A stretch of DNA of 64,000 bases from Streptomyces solicavernae (GTDB lineage Bacteria; Actinomycetota; Actinomycetes; Streptomycetales; Streptomycetaceae): the NCBI RefSeq assembly GCF_029968095.1, contig NZ_JASCIR010000001.1:248001-312000 (forward strand). The letters are read 5' to 3'. Positions 56,499 through 64,000 of this stretch are shown here, piece by piece. How positions within the stretch are numbered: position 1 is the stretch's first letter; each line of letters opens with the position of its first letter. The notes beneath the pieces are model-generated. The model was not told the origin of the DNA. It saw only the letters and a list, made by a program, of their open reading frames with translations, and did not search any database. The position numbers and the translations under genes were made by a program.

Positions 56499-57266
56499 TC
56501 AGTCGTCGTGGTCGTGGCGGTCGTCGTGGTCGGCGGTGAGCTTGCCGGTGCGGACGTCGACGTTCCAGTCGCGGTCCTGGGCGGCGGAGCCCGCTGAGTC
56601 TGCGGTCTCGATCTCCCAGCCTTCGGAGACGTGGCCGGAGCGGTCGTCGTCGTCCAGGTCGATCGACGTGACGAAGCCCTTCGCCGAGGCGGCCTGCGCG
56701 GCCTTGGCGAGGTCCGTGGTCGCGTCCTTCAGGGCGGTACGGGCCTCGCCGGCGTCGTCGCGCTCGTCCTCGGTCTCCGTGCCGAGGACCTTGCCGGTGG
56801 CGGCGTCGATGTGGACGGTGTGCCAGGCGTCGCCCTGGCCGAGGACGTCGACCTCCCAGGCGAGGCGCTCCGCCTTGTCGTCCTTGTCGTCCTTGTCGTC
56901 CTGGTCGTCCTGGTCGTCCTGGTCGTCGGAGTCATCTGAGTCGCCGGAGTCATCGGAGTCGTCGTCGAGCTCAGCGGAGACCGCGGTGCCGGACTGGTGC
57001 TTGAGCGCCGCCTCGACGGCCTGGGCCGCGGTGAGCTTCGCACCGGCGGGGCGGACGTCGTCCCGGTCGTCGTCACCGTTGGCGTCCCGGTCGCCCTGCG
57101 CCTCACGCGCGTCGTCGGCCTGGAGCGTGACCTGGGAACCGGCCTGCTGCGTGCGGCTGTCGGACCGGACCGGGGCGGCGTCGTCGCTGCCGGCGAAGGC
57201 GAACGCGGAACCGCCGCCGATGAGGGCCGCGGCCGCCACAGTGGCGATGACGAGGTTGCGCTTCAT
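56499..57266 (-). CDS. Exported PepSY-domain protein
   Basis: 255 residues from ATG 57,266, after GGGAGGAAC. A signal peptide (MKRNLVIATVAAAALIGGGS then AFAFA) precedes two PepSY-like modules: LTAAQAVEAALKHQSGTAVSAEL...WEVDVLGQGDAWHTVHIDAATGKVLGTE and FVTSIDLDDDD...GWEIETAD...DWNVDVRTGKLT. Between them is an Asp-rich stretch (DDQDDQDDQDDKDDKDDK) that could bind cations. PepSY proteins often modulate proteases or sense the envelope. The divergent neighbour is a BlaI-type repressor. Confidence 0.88.
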   Translation of the reverse strand: MKRNLVIATVAAAALIGGGSAFAFAGSDDAAPVRSDSRTQQAGSQVTLQADDAREAQGDRDANGDDDRDDVRPAGAKLTAAQAVEAALKHQSGTAVSAELDDDSDDSGDSDDSDDQDDQDDQDDKDDKDDKAERLAWEVDVLGQGDAWHTVHIDAATGKVLGTETEDERDDAGEARTALKDATTDLAKAAQAASAKGFVTSIDLDDDDRSGHVSEGWEIETADSAGSAAQDRDWNVDVRTGKLTADHDDRHDHDD

Positions 57267-57498
57267 GAGGTTCCTCCCGTGTCGTTGCTTCGTGACGGGC
57301 ACCAATGTCGCGCACCGAAGCTGAAGCCCTCCTGAAGCCGCCTGAAGCCGTCTTCAGGTTCGGCGCCGACCTGCCGGTCCCCCCCGCGGAGATCGTGACG
57401 GCCCGGCCTCGCGACGGACTCGGGCACCACGCCGCCGGAGGGGGTTGCGCCCCGGGCCCCGTCAGTACGATGAGGCCTTCCCGCAGAGAGGAGAGGCC

Positions 57499-58008
57499 AT
57501 GGTGCGGGTGCCGCACGGCGGGTCCGGGTCGCGGCGCAGGCGTGGGCAGGGCGAGTTGGAGGGCCAGGTGCTCGCGGCCCTGCGCGCCGCGGACAGGCCG
57601 GTCAACGCCGGATGGGTGCAGGAGCGGCTCGGCGCAGGCCTCGCGTACACCACCGTCATGACGATCCTCACCCGGCTGCTCGCCAAGGGCACCGTGACCC
57701 GGCGCCGGGAGGGCCGGTCGTTCGTGTGGGAGCCCGCCGCGGACGAGGCGGGCCTCGCCGCGCTGCGGATGCGGAAGGTCCTCGACGGCGAGGCGGACCG
57801 CGAGGCCGTCCTCACGAGCTTCGTCACGACACTGGGCCCGGACGACGAGCAGTTGATCCGCGCACTCCTGGCCGGAGGGGACGAAATGCATGGAGCGGAT
57901 GATACGGATGATGCAGATGAAACGGATGCCATGGACAGGGCAGGCGAAACGGATGAAGCGGGCGGCACGGGCGACGCGGGCGGCGCTGCCGACGAGCCGG
58001 AAAGCTGA
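57499..58008 (+). CDS. BlaI/MecI/CopY family transcriptional repressor
   Basis: 169 residues from ATG 57,499, after GAGAGGAGAGG. The winged helix reads LEGQVLAALRAADRPVNAGWVQERLGAGLAYTTVMTILTRLLAKG, with VTRRREGRSFVWEP as the wing, typical of penicillinase repressors. The C-terminal part (LTSFVTTLGPDDEQLIRALL) is the dimer helix region. A repetitive Asp/Ala/Gly tail follows. The usual partner, an M56/BlaR1 sensor protease, is not adjacent. A class A beta-lactamase lies 9 kb away. It is divergent from the PepSY gene. Confidence 0.88.
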   Translation: MVRVPHGGSGSRRRRGQGELEGQVLAALRAADRPVNAGWVQERLGAGLAYTTVMTILTRLLAKGTVTRRREGRSFVWEPAADEAGLAALRMRKVLDGEADREAVLTSFVTTLGPDDEQLIRALLAGGDEMHGADDTDDADETDAMDRAGETDEAGGTGDAGGAADEPES

Positions 58009-58041
58009 CGGCCCTGCCTGCGGCTGGCGCGCCGCCCCGTG

Positions 58042-58210
58042 TCACAGTCGACCTCGAAGCGGCGCCGCAGGCCGTCCTCCGGGAAGTTCGCCAACACGTC
58101 GTCGGCGGCGATGAGTTGGGCGACCTTGCGCCGCTCGCTGGGGCCGATGGCGCCGCCGGTGGCCGCGACCGGGGCACACATCGCCACCGACGCGACGCGG
58201 AACCCGCTTC
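58042..58210 (-). pseudogene. TerB (tellurite resistance) gene remnant
   Basis: Minus-strand frame reads VAMCAPVAATGGAIGPSERR and KVAQLIAADDVLANFPEDGLRRRFE, the central helices of TerB (ERRKVAxLIxxDDVLxNFPxxxLRxRFE). Nothing upstream or downstream continues the 150-residue domain. It is a fragment of a former ter gene. The surrounding interval 58,009-58,425 has no intact gene. Confidence 0.65.
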
Positions 58211-58425
58211 CACAGTCGCGTAGGACCTAACAGGACGGCCCGACCGGCACCCTTCGGCCGGGCTCGTGGCGGAATTCGACCCTCCGTGGTCAACCCCACA
58301 CCCAACAGGGTTGTACGCACGCCGAGTCCGATGACTAGGGTGCTGGGGATGTTTGGCGCTGACGTTCCACCCCCAAGCCCTGTAAGAGGCGGAATCGTCG
58401 GTCCGGGTTCCCTCCGGGAGGGCCT

Positions 58426-59784
58426 GTGAGCGACATTCTGCGAACCGACGGGTACCAGCGGGCACCGCTGCCCGCGGCGAGAGCCGTACCCACGGCCGAA
58501 CAGGCCGGGACGCCGGCCGCCCCGTCGGGAGGGAGGGCGCCCGGGGGAGCGCCCGGGAGCGCACCCGGGAGAGCCGAGGCACGGGCGGGTGGACAGGATC
58601 ACGCCTCCGGCTCGACGGCAACCGCGGCCACTGCGGCCACTGCGGCCACTGCGGCCACTGCGGCCACTGCGGCAGCCGCGACCACCACACCCAAACCCGG
58701 TAAACCCGGTAAACCCGGCAAACAGCGCGACGCGTTCTTCGACAACGCCAAATATCTCGCGATCGTCCTGGTCGCGATGGGCCACGCCTGGGAGCCGCTG
58801 CGCGCCGACAGCCGCGCGGCCGCCGCGCTCTACATCGCCGTTTACACGTTCCACATGCCGGCGTTCATCATCATCTCCGGCTACTTCTCGCGCAGCTTCG
58901 ACGCGAGCCCGAACCGCCTGAAGCGACTCGTCACCGGGATCGCGGTGCCGTATGTGGTGTTCGAGGTCGCCTACACCTTCTTCAAGCGCTGGGCCGACGA
59001 CGACCCCACCTACCCGATCAGCCTGCTCGACCCGTGGTACCTCGTGTGGTTCCTGGTCGCGCTGTTCGTGTGGCGGCTGACGACCCCGCTCTGGAAGCTG
59101 GTCCGCTGGCCGCTCCCCCTCTCCCTGGCGATCGCCGTCCTCGCCTCCGTCTCCCCAGACATCGGCGACGACCTCGACCTCCAGCGCGTCCTGCAGTTCC
59201 TGCCGTTCTTCGTGCTCGGCCTGTGCCTGAAGCCGGAGCACTTCCAGCTGGTGCGCCGCCGCGAGGTGCGCATCCTCGCGGTGCCGGTGGTGGCCTGCGC
59301 GCTGGTCTTCGCGTACTGGGCCGCGCCGCGCATGAACGCCGCCTGGTTCTACCGCCGCGACAGCGCCCAGGAGCTCGGCGTGCCGGGCTGGGTCGGCGTG
59401 CCGATGACGCTCGGCATGTTCGTCTGCTCGCTGGTCCTGGTGGCCTGCTTCTTCGCCTGGGTGCCCCGGCGCCACTTCTGGTTCACGGCCCTCGGCGCGG
59501 GCACGCTCTACGGCTACCTGCTGCATGGCTTCCTCGCCAAGGGCTCCCGCTTCTGGGACTGGTACGAGGCCGACTGGATGCACACGCCGCTCGGCGCGAT
59601 CGCGCTCACGGTCATCGCCGGGACGATCGTCACCGTGCTGTGCACGGCGCCCGTACAGCGCGTGTTCCGGTTCGCGATGGAGCCGAAGATGGAGTGGGCG
59701 TTCCGGCGGGACGCGGCGGCGCTCGACAAACCGACGCCGGGCGGGGGCCGTTCAGGGTTCCGCGCGCGGGTTGGCAAGGGCTGA
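58426..59784 (+). CDS. Acyltransferase 3 family membrane protein
   Basis: 452 residues from GTG 58,426, shortly after GGGAGGG. The first 100 residues are low complexity, including an AATAATAAT run coded by ACTGCGGCC-type 12-bp repeats and PGKPGKPGK. The membrane domain opens RDAFFDNAKYLAIVLVAMGHAWEPL (acyltransferase His motif) and AFIIISGYFSRSF, with about ten helices. Related proteins O-acylate sugars or envelope polymers; OpgC-like homologues are also possible. Substrate unknown. Confidence 0.88.
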   Translation: MSDILRTDGYQRAPLPAARAVPTAEQAGTPAAPSGGRAPGGAPGSAPGRAEARAGGQDHASGSTATAATAATAATAATAATAAAATTTPKPGKPGKPGKQRDAFFDNAKYLAIVLVAMGHAWEPLRADSRAAAALYIAVYTFHMPAFIIISGYFSRSFDASPNRLKRLVTGIAVPYVVFEVAYTFFKRWADDDPTYPISLLDPWYLVWFLVALFVWRLTTPLWKLVRWPLPLSLAIAVLASVSPDIGDDLDLQRVLQFLPFFVLGLCLKPEHFQLVRRREVRILAVPVVACALVFAYWAAPRMNAAWFYRRDSAQELGVPGWVGVPMTLGMFVCSLVLVACFFAWVPRRHFWFTALGAGTLYGYLLHGFLAKGSRFWDWYEADWMHTPLGAIALTVIAGTIVTVLCTAPVQRVFRFAMEPKMEWAFRRDAAALDKPTPGGGRSGFRARVGKG

Positions 59785-59866
59785 CGCCGCCCACCCATGC
59801 GTACAGAGGCGGCCGGGGAGGCACACCCCGGCCGCCTTTCCGTGTCCGCTTCCGTGTCCGCTTCCG

Positions 59867-60628
59867 TCAGGTGCCGAGTTCCTTGCGGAAGGCGTCCAGG
59901 CGCTCGCGGGTGTCCGGCAGGCCGAGGGACCAGAGCTGCTCGCGGGTCTCGTCGGCGAGCACGTCGTCGTGTCCACGGCCGTCGCCCGCGGTACGCAGGG
60001 TCCGCTTCGTACGACGGACCAGCTCCGGGTCGACGCCGCGCGTACGGCCCGCCAACTGCAGGGCGGCGGTGAGGAGTTCGTCGTCGGGCAGGCAGCGCAG
60101 GACAAGGCCGGCGGCGGCCGCGGCGGCGCCGTCGAGGCGTTCCCCGAACAGCACCAGCGCGGCGGCCGTCTGCGGGCCGACCAGGCGGTGCAGCATCCAG
60201 GTGTGGCCGCCGCCCGGGTGCAGCCCGATCTTCAGGAAGCGGGTGTCGAACCAGGCGGAGGTGCCGGCGAGGCGCACGTCGCAGGCGAGGGCGAGGTTGA
60301 ATCCGGCGCCGACCGCCGGACCGTTGACCGCCGCCACGGTCGGCAGCGGGGAGCGGGCCACGCGCAGGAAGCCGTCGTAGACGCGCCGTACGCCCTCGGG
60401 GTCGCCGTCGGCCGCGGCGAGCAGGTCGGCGAGGTCGGCCCCGGCGCAGAACGCGCTGCCCGCGCCGGTGATGACGACGGCGGTGACGGCGGGGTCGGCC
60501 TCCAGCTCGTCGAAGGCGGTGCAGACGCGGTCGACCAGCGCGCCGGAGATGACGTTGCGGCGGCCGGGGTCGTTCAGGGTGAGCAGGGCGGTGCCCTGGT
60601 CCACGGTCACGTCGAGGAGGTCGCTCAT
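59867..60628 (-). CDS. Enoyl-CoA hydratase/isomerase family protein
   Basis: 253 residues from ATG 60,628, after AAAGGCG. Crotonase features: LTLNDPGRRNVISGALVDRV, oxyanion-hole segment VVITGAGSAFCAGADLADLL, and VAAVNGPAVGAGFNLALACDVRLA. The second catalytic region (FLKIGLHPGGGHTWMLHRLVG) has Gly/His where classical hydratases have Glu, so the reaction may differ. It is probably in lipid or polyketide-like CoA ester metabolism. An upstream extension in the same frame is made of tandem repeats and was rejected. Confidence 0.9.
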   Translation of the reverse strand: MSDLLDVTVDQGTALLTLNDPGRRNVISGALVDRVCTAFDELEADPAVTAVVITGAGSAFCAGADLADLLAAADGDPEGVRRVYDGFLRVARSPLPTVAAVNGPAVGAGFNLALACDVRLAGTSAWFDTRFLKIGLHPGGGHTWMLHRLVGPQTAAALVLFGERLDGAAAAAAGLVLRCLPDDELLTAALQLAGRTRGVDPELVRRTKRTLRTAGDGRGHDDVLADETREQLWSLGLPDTRERLDAFRKELGT

Positions 60629-60654
60629 GGCGCGGCGCCTTTCTGGTGGTTCGG

Positions 60655-60780
60655 GATCGGAGCGGGATCGGGATCGGGTCAAGGGTCGGGATCGGGCCAG
60701 GGGTCGGGATCGGGCCAGGGGTCGGGATCGGGTTAGGAATCGGGCCAGGGGTCGGGATCGGATTAGGGATCGGGATCGCG
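60655..60780. repeat. GGGATCGGG-based tandem array
   Basis: Irregular 6- and 18-bp units (GGGTCGGGATCGGGCCAG repeated about three times, plus variants) lie upstream of the enoyl-CoA hydratase gene and next to a DUF4287 fragment. Confidence 0.9.
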
Positions 60781-60782
60781 GG

Positions 60783-60851
60783 TTCGAAGAAGAAGCCCAG
60801 GCGTATCTCGACACCATCGAGGACGAGACCGGCCTGACGCCGCGCCAGTTC
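60783..60851 (+). pseudogene. DUF4287-like gene fragment
   Basis: The frame reads FEEEAQAYLDTIEDETGLTP then RQFV, the opening motif of DUF4287 (QAYLDxIExKTGLTPxxF). The sequence before it is the tandem array and the sequence after it is unrelated, so only the first 23 codons survive. Confidence 0.45.
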
Positions 60852-60906
60852 GTGGCTGGACGGGAAGGCGAGCACACCCCAGGGGACGTCGCCCCTATAG
60901 GCCCTG

Positions 60907-61683
60907 TCAGGGCTCTCGGGGGCTCCGGAACACCGTGTTCACGCCGAGGAGTCCGCCGTCCACGCGCAGGGTCGTGCCCGTGATCCAGGAGGCGTCGCGG
61001 GAGGCGAGGAAGGCGACGGCGGCAGCGATGTCCTCGGGTTCGCCGATGCGGCCCAGCGGGTAGAGGCGGCGGACCTCGTCCAGCCGGTGCTCGCGGCCCT
61101 CCCAGGCCGAGGTGCGGACCGTGCCCGGGGCGACGAGGTTGACGCGGACGCCACGCGGCCCCGCATGGTCGGCGAGCGTACGGGTCAGGGAGGCAAGCCC
61201 GGCCTTGGCCGCGCTGTAGGCGTGGTTGCCGAAGGAGGCCTCGCCGTTGACCGAGCCGATGCTGACGATCGCGCCGCGGCCCGACGCCTCCAGGTGGGGC
61301 AGCGCGGCGCGGGCGCAGCGGAAGGCGCCGTTCAGCGTGATGTCGAGGTCACGCTGCCAGGCCGCGTCGGGCTCGTCCTCGAAGCGGGGCTCGTCCGGGG
61401 CGCAGGACGCGGCGCAGTTGACCAGGACGTCGAGGCGGCCGAGGTGGGCCACGGCGTGGGCGACGGCGGCCTCCACCGCGGTGCGCGAGGCCACGTCGCA
61501 GGCGAACGCCCGGGCGTCGGCGCCCTGTTCGCGCAGTCCGGCCGCGGTCTTCTCGGCCGCGTCACCGTCGAGGTCGGTGACGAGCACGGCGGCGCCTTCC
61601 TCGGCGAGACGGGCGGCGGTGGCGGCGCCGATGCCCCGGGCCGCGCCGGTGATCAGGACTCCGTTTCCCTCAAAGCGATTCAT
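60907..61683 (-). CDS. Short-chain dehydrogenase/reductase
   Basis: 258 residues with the classical SDR motifs: TGAARGIG nucleotide loop (12-19), NCAAS in place of NNAG, Ser in IVSIGSVNG, and YSAAK active site, ending ITGTTLRVDGGLLGVN. It is NAD(P)-dependent; the substrate is unknown. It and the hydratase gene (279 bp downstream, separated by the repeat array) face the same way and may act in one CoA-ester route. The ATG follows GAGGGAAA-like purines. Confidence 0.92.
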   Translation of the reverse strand: MNRFEGNGVLITGAARGIGAATAARLAEEGAAVLVTDLDGDAAEKTAAGLREQGADARAFACDVASRTAVEAAVAHAVAHLGRLDVLVNCAASCAPDEPRFEDEPDAAWQRDLDITLNGAFRCARAALPHLEASGRGAIVSIGSVNGEASFGNHAYSAAKAGLASLTRTLADHAGPRGVRVNLVAPGTVRTSAWEGREHRLDEVRRLYPLGRIGEPEDIAAAVAFLASRDASWITGTTLRVDGGLLGVNTVFRSPREP

Positions 61684-61715
61684 GCGGGGGTACGTACCCG
61701 GTGCGGTGGTTCTTC

Positions 61716-61747
61716 TCCCCTCCCCTCCCCTCCCCTCCCCTCCCCTC
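61716..61747. repeat. CCCCT pentamer repeat
   Basis: Six or more CCCCT units within the 229-bp interval upstream of the SDR gene; its right end overlaps a LysR-like fragment. Confidence 0.9.
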
Positions 61748-61840
61748 CTCCGGAACGAGGGCGATGCCCCAGCCCGCCTCGGCCAGGGCGGGGAGGCTGT
61801 GGACCCGGCCGAGGTACTGCGTGAAGGACGACGCAGTCAA
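61745..61840 (-). pseudogene. Possible LysR-type regulator fragment
   Basis: Minus-strand frame LTASSFTQYLGRVHSLPALA then EAGWGIALVPEEG resembles the substrate-binding domain segment of LysR regulators (LxLVAAGxGIALVPE). It runs into the pentamer repeat and has no continuation. Right of it, a (GTGTGC)n run occupies about 61,864-61,890. Assignment rests on a short match. Confidence 0.35.
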
Positions 61841-61912
61841 CCCAGTCCTACCCTCAGGCGGCGTGTGCGTGTGCGTGTGCGTGTGCGCAGGGTGCGCGTT
61901 ACAGCACCGCGG

Positions 61913-62371
61913 TTACAGCGCGTGGCCCGTGGTCGCGTCCACGTGGTCCGGGACCTCGTCGTGGCGGTCGCCGACGGTCGGGGTGCCGCCGGGTTCGAGC
62001 AGCAGGATCGCCGTACGGGCGGGGGCGGACGGCTTGTGCCAGGTGCCGCGCGGGACGGTGAAGAGCGAGCCGGCGGGGAGCACGACGGTGCGCTCGCCGG
62101 TCGTCTCGCGCAGCGCGATGTGCAGCTCGCCCTCGACGACGAGGAAGAACTCGTCGGTGTCCTCGTGCACATGCCACACGTGCTCGCCCTCCACCTTGGC
62201 GAGCCGTACGTCGTAGTCGTTGACGCGGGTGGCGATGCGGGGGCTCCACAGGGCGTCGAAGGAGGCCAGGGCCTCGGCCACGGAGAGGGGCTGCGGGTTC
62301 GGGTTCGGGCTCGGGTTCGCGGTCGGGTTCGGGTTCGGGTGCGGGTGCGGGTGCGGGTGGGTGTCGGTCAT
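61913..62371 (-). CDS. Cupin domain protein
   Basis: 152 residues from ATG 62,371. A repetitive N-terminus HPHPHPHPNPNPTANPSPNP precedes a cupin fold: VWHVHEDTDEFFLVVEGELH (metal-binding H-x-H...E) and LPAGSLFTVPRGTWHKPSAP. Small single-domain cupins of this type may be isomerases, dioxygenases or binding proteins. It is divergent from the GlxA-type regulator (51 bp between starts), which probably controls it. Confidence 0.9.
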   Translation of the reverse strand: MTDTHPHPHPHPNPNPTANPSPNPNPQPLSVAEALASFDALWSPRIATRVNDYDVRLAKVEGEHVWHVHEDTDEFFLVVEGELHIALRETTGERTVVLPAGSLFTVPRGTWHKPSAPARTAILLLEPGGTPTVGDRHDEVPDHVDATTGHAL

Positions 62372-62422
62372 GGGGCCATCCTCGATCTTGGCCCGTGGCG
62401 CCGCGAGTGCTAGAAATCGCAC

Positions 62423-63457
62423 ATGCCGCAAGGATCCTCGCAACCGGAATCCTCGCAACCGGACCGTGGGCACCCCGACCCGCCGCACCGGGTCGCGGTG
62501 ATCGTCGACGAGAACTCCAACCCCTTCGAACTTGGATGCGCGACCGAGGTGTTCGGCCTGCGCCGCCCCGAACTCGGCTTTCGGCCCTACGAGTTCGGCC
62601 TGTGCGCGGCCCGTCCCCGTACGCTGATGCGGGACGGCTTCTTCACGCTGACCGGCGTCGCGGGGCTCGCGCTCGCCGACGCCGCGGACACGGTGATCGT
62701 GCCGAACCGGCCGGACACATGGGTGGCGCGCCGGGCGGCCGTCCTGGACGCGGTGCGGCGGGCGCACGAGCGCGGCGCGCGGCTCATCGGCTTCTGCAGC
62801 GGCGCGTTCACGCTCGCCGAGGCCGGAGTCCTGGACGGGCGGCGGGCCACGGCGCACTGGCAGTGGGCCGATGAGTTCCGGTCCCGCTTCCCCGCGGTCC
62901 GGCTTGAGCCGGACGTGCTGTTCGTGGACGACGGGGACATCCTCACGTCGGCGGGCAGCGCGGCCGCCCTGGACCTGGGCCTGCACGTGGTGCGCCGCGA
63001 CTTCGGCGTCGAGGTGGCGGCTTCGGTGAGCCGGCGCCTGGTCTTCGCCGCCCATCGGGACGGCGGGCAGCGGCAGTTCGTGGAGCGGCCGGTGCCGGAG
63101 GTGCGCGACGAGTCGCTCGGCCCGCTGCTCGCCTGGGCGAAGGAACGGCTCGACGGTCCGCTCTCGGTCGCCTCTCTCGCGGCCCGTGCCGGGGTCAGCC
63201 AGGCGACGCTGCACCGCCGGTTCCGCGCCCAGTTGGGTACGACGCCGCTGGCGTGGCTGACCGGTGAGCGGGTCGCGTACGCCTGCCGCCTTATCGAGCG
63301 CGGCGAGGCCCGGCTCGACGTGGTGGCACGCCGCAGCGGTCTCGGCACGGCCGCCAACCTCCGTACCAGGATGCGGAGTCAGACGGGTCTCAGCCCTTCC
63401 GAATACAGGGGCAGGTTCGGGCCCGGGCGGGCCGGGAGAGATCGATCACAGCTTTGA
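62423..63457 (+). CDS. GlxA family transcriptional regulator (DJ-1/PfpI + AraC HTH)
   Basis: 344 residues. N-terminal DJ-1/PfpI-like domain: HRVAVIVDENSNPFELGCATEVFG and the nucleophile-elbow region GARLIGFCSGAFTLAEAGVLDGRRATAHW with Cys. C-terminal AraC-type double HTH: LSVASLAARAGVSQATLHRRFRAQLGTTPLAWL and ARRSGLGTAANLRTRMRSQTGLSPSEYR. The usual second-HTH phrase is intact. It probably activates the divergent cupin gene. Effector unknown. Confidence 0.93.
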   Translation: MPQGSSQPESSQPDRGHPDPPHRVAVIVDENSNPFELGCATEVFGLRRPELGFRPYEFGLCAARPRTLMRDGFFTLTGVAGLALADAADTVIVPNRPDTWVARRAAVLDAVRRAHERGARLIGFCSGAFTLAEAGVLDGRRATAHWQWADEFRSRFPAVRLEPDVLFVDDGDILTSAGSAAALDLGLHVVRRDFGVEVAASVSRRLVFAAHRDGGQRQFVERPVPEVRDESLGPLLAWAKERLDGPLSVASLAARAGVSQATLHRRFRAQLGTTPLAWLTGERVAYACRLIERGEARLDVVARRSGLGTAANLRTRMRSQTGLSPSEYRGRFGPGRAGRDRSQL

Positions 63458-63484
63458 GCAGGTCACGTGCCGTACGGTGCCGCG

Positions 63485-63742
63485 GTGACACAAGCAATGA
63501 GCCGTATCCCCGGTACCCCGATGACCATGACCAAGGACCCGCAGCAGCCGACCGCCTCTCCCGCCCCAGCCTCTCCCGCCCCAGTCTCTCCCACCCCGGC
63601 CTCTTCCGTCGGCGCTCCGGCGACGAGTACGCCGATCTATGACGCGCTGGTGCGCGAGTGGTACGAGGAGGGGCGCAATTCCGGTGCGCAGCGCGGCGGG
63701 GGCGCCGAGTCCGGCGCCGGGACCGATTCCGCCGCCGCGTAG
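63485..63742 (+). CDS. Small hypothetical protein
   Basis: About 85 residues from GTG 63,485. A TACGGT -10-like hexamer (63,473-63,478) ends six bases before it, so the message may be leaderless. The middle is a Pro/Ser/Ala repeat (ASPAPASPAPVSPTPAS). The best-conserved-looking part is STPIYDALVREWYEEGRNSG. Short proteins ending in TPIYDALVREW are common in Streptomyces but uncharacterised. Start could also be ATG 63,497. Confidence 0.5.
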   Translation: MTQAMSRIPGTPMTMTKDPQQPTASPAPASPAPVSPTPASSVGAPATSTPIYDALVREWYEEGRNSGAQRGGGAESGAGTDSAAA

Positions 63743-63954
63743 TCCCCCGGCCCTGGACCACACCGGCCCCGCCGACGCCAGCAGACGCCGTTCCCGGCAG
63801 GGCACCGCCGCGACCGCCGCCCTGGCCTCGCCGGTCACCGTTCCCCGGCGCGAGCCGACCGACACGAAGTGACCCACGTGCGCCGGCCCGCGCAAGGTGT
63901 CCGACGTGACCCGCTCAACGCCCACGCCGCGCGCAGGCGTTGCCGCCGGGCGTC

Positions 63955-63983
63955 CGGCCCGTCCGGTGGTCGGGGACGGGCCG
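63955..63983. terminator. GC-rich hairpin, possible terminator
   Basis: CGGCCCGTCC-GGTGGTCGG-GGACGGGCCG is a perfect 10-bp stem without a T-tract. It lies in the last 258 bp of the window, which shows no convincing gene. Confidence 0.4.
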
Positions 63984-64000
63984 TGGGGCGGTAGACGGCG

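Overview
The window is high-GC DNA from the core of a Streptomyces chromosome, centred on the replication origin. The evidence is the gyrA-gyrB-dciA-recF-gnd-dnaN-oriC-dnaA-rpmH-rnpA-yidD-yidC-jag-rsmG-parA-parB-(GNAT)-trxA-trxB-anti-sigma-sigM-pseudokinase-murJ-DUF6049-pcnA order, an unusually long DnaA domain II, many TTGTCCACA-type DnaA boxes, parS sites reading GTTTCACGTGAAAC, and frequent GTG starts. No tool or database was used; names rest on recognised motifs and conserved gene order.

Layout. 0-2.2 kb: end of an unknown gene, an MFS exporter and a badly decayed proteasome beta-subunit gene (prcB), beside a tRNA-Ala. 2.4-8.2 kb: an HTH protein with a Ser/Thr kinase, a secreted membrane-anchored protein, a DLW-39 protein, and small DUF6344 and DUF6461 proteins. 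8.3-18.3 kb: tRNA-Ile and the leftward replication block (DUF3566, gyrA, gyrB, dciA-like, recF, gnd, dnaN). 18.47-19.08 kb: oriC, followed by a roughly 20-bp tandem array and the strong dnaA terminator. 19.4-21.5 kb: dnaA, with nine in-frame heptad repeats in domain II and an apparently autoregulated promoter. 21.8-27.8 kb: rightward rpmH-rnpA-yidD-yidC-jag, rsmG and parAB, with parS sites beside and inside parAB. 28-39.2 kb: GNAT, thioredoxin system, ECF sigma/anti-sigma pair, pseudokinase, MurJ and DUF6049. 39.5-40.9 kb: the CCA-adding enzyme. Genes left of oriC mostly run leftward and those just right of it rightward, i.e. with replication.

At 40,988-41,198 there is an implausible series of G and C homopolymers that removes the 5' half of a DUF2877 (AllH-like) gene; this is most likely a sequencing or assembly artefact. 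From 41 kb onward the content is accessory: two DoxX-like proteins, Bcp peroxiredoxin, a RibD/DHFR-like reductase, a GH3 glycosidase, an HATPase regulator, a class A beta-lactamase, a methyltransferase/TetR divergent pair sharing a large palindromic operator, a VOC protein, an AurF-type diiron oxygenase with a fused ferredoxin/FprB-type reductase, a glutathione peroxidase, Lsr2, a PepSY protein, a BlaI-type repressor, an acyltransferase, an enoyl-CoA hydratase, an SDR, a cupin and a GlxA-type regulator. Four short gene remnants (serine hydrolase, TerB, DUF4287, LysR) show decay here.

Short tandem repeats are abundant. Several start at or span a stop codon (kinase, DUF721, recF, dnaN, pseudokinase), others encode low-complexity protein segments. 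No CRISPR array, insertion sequence, prophage or biosynthetic cluster was seen. The most distinctive signals are the DnaA heptad array, the methyltransferase/TetR palindrome, the stop-codon tandem duplications, and the AurF-FprB pair with its own candidate operator.
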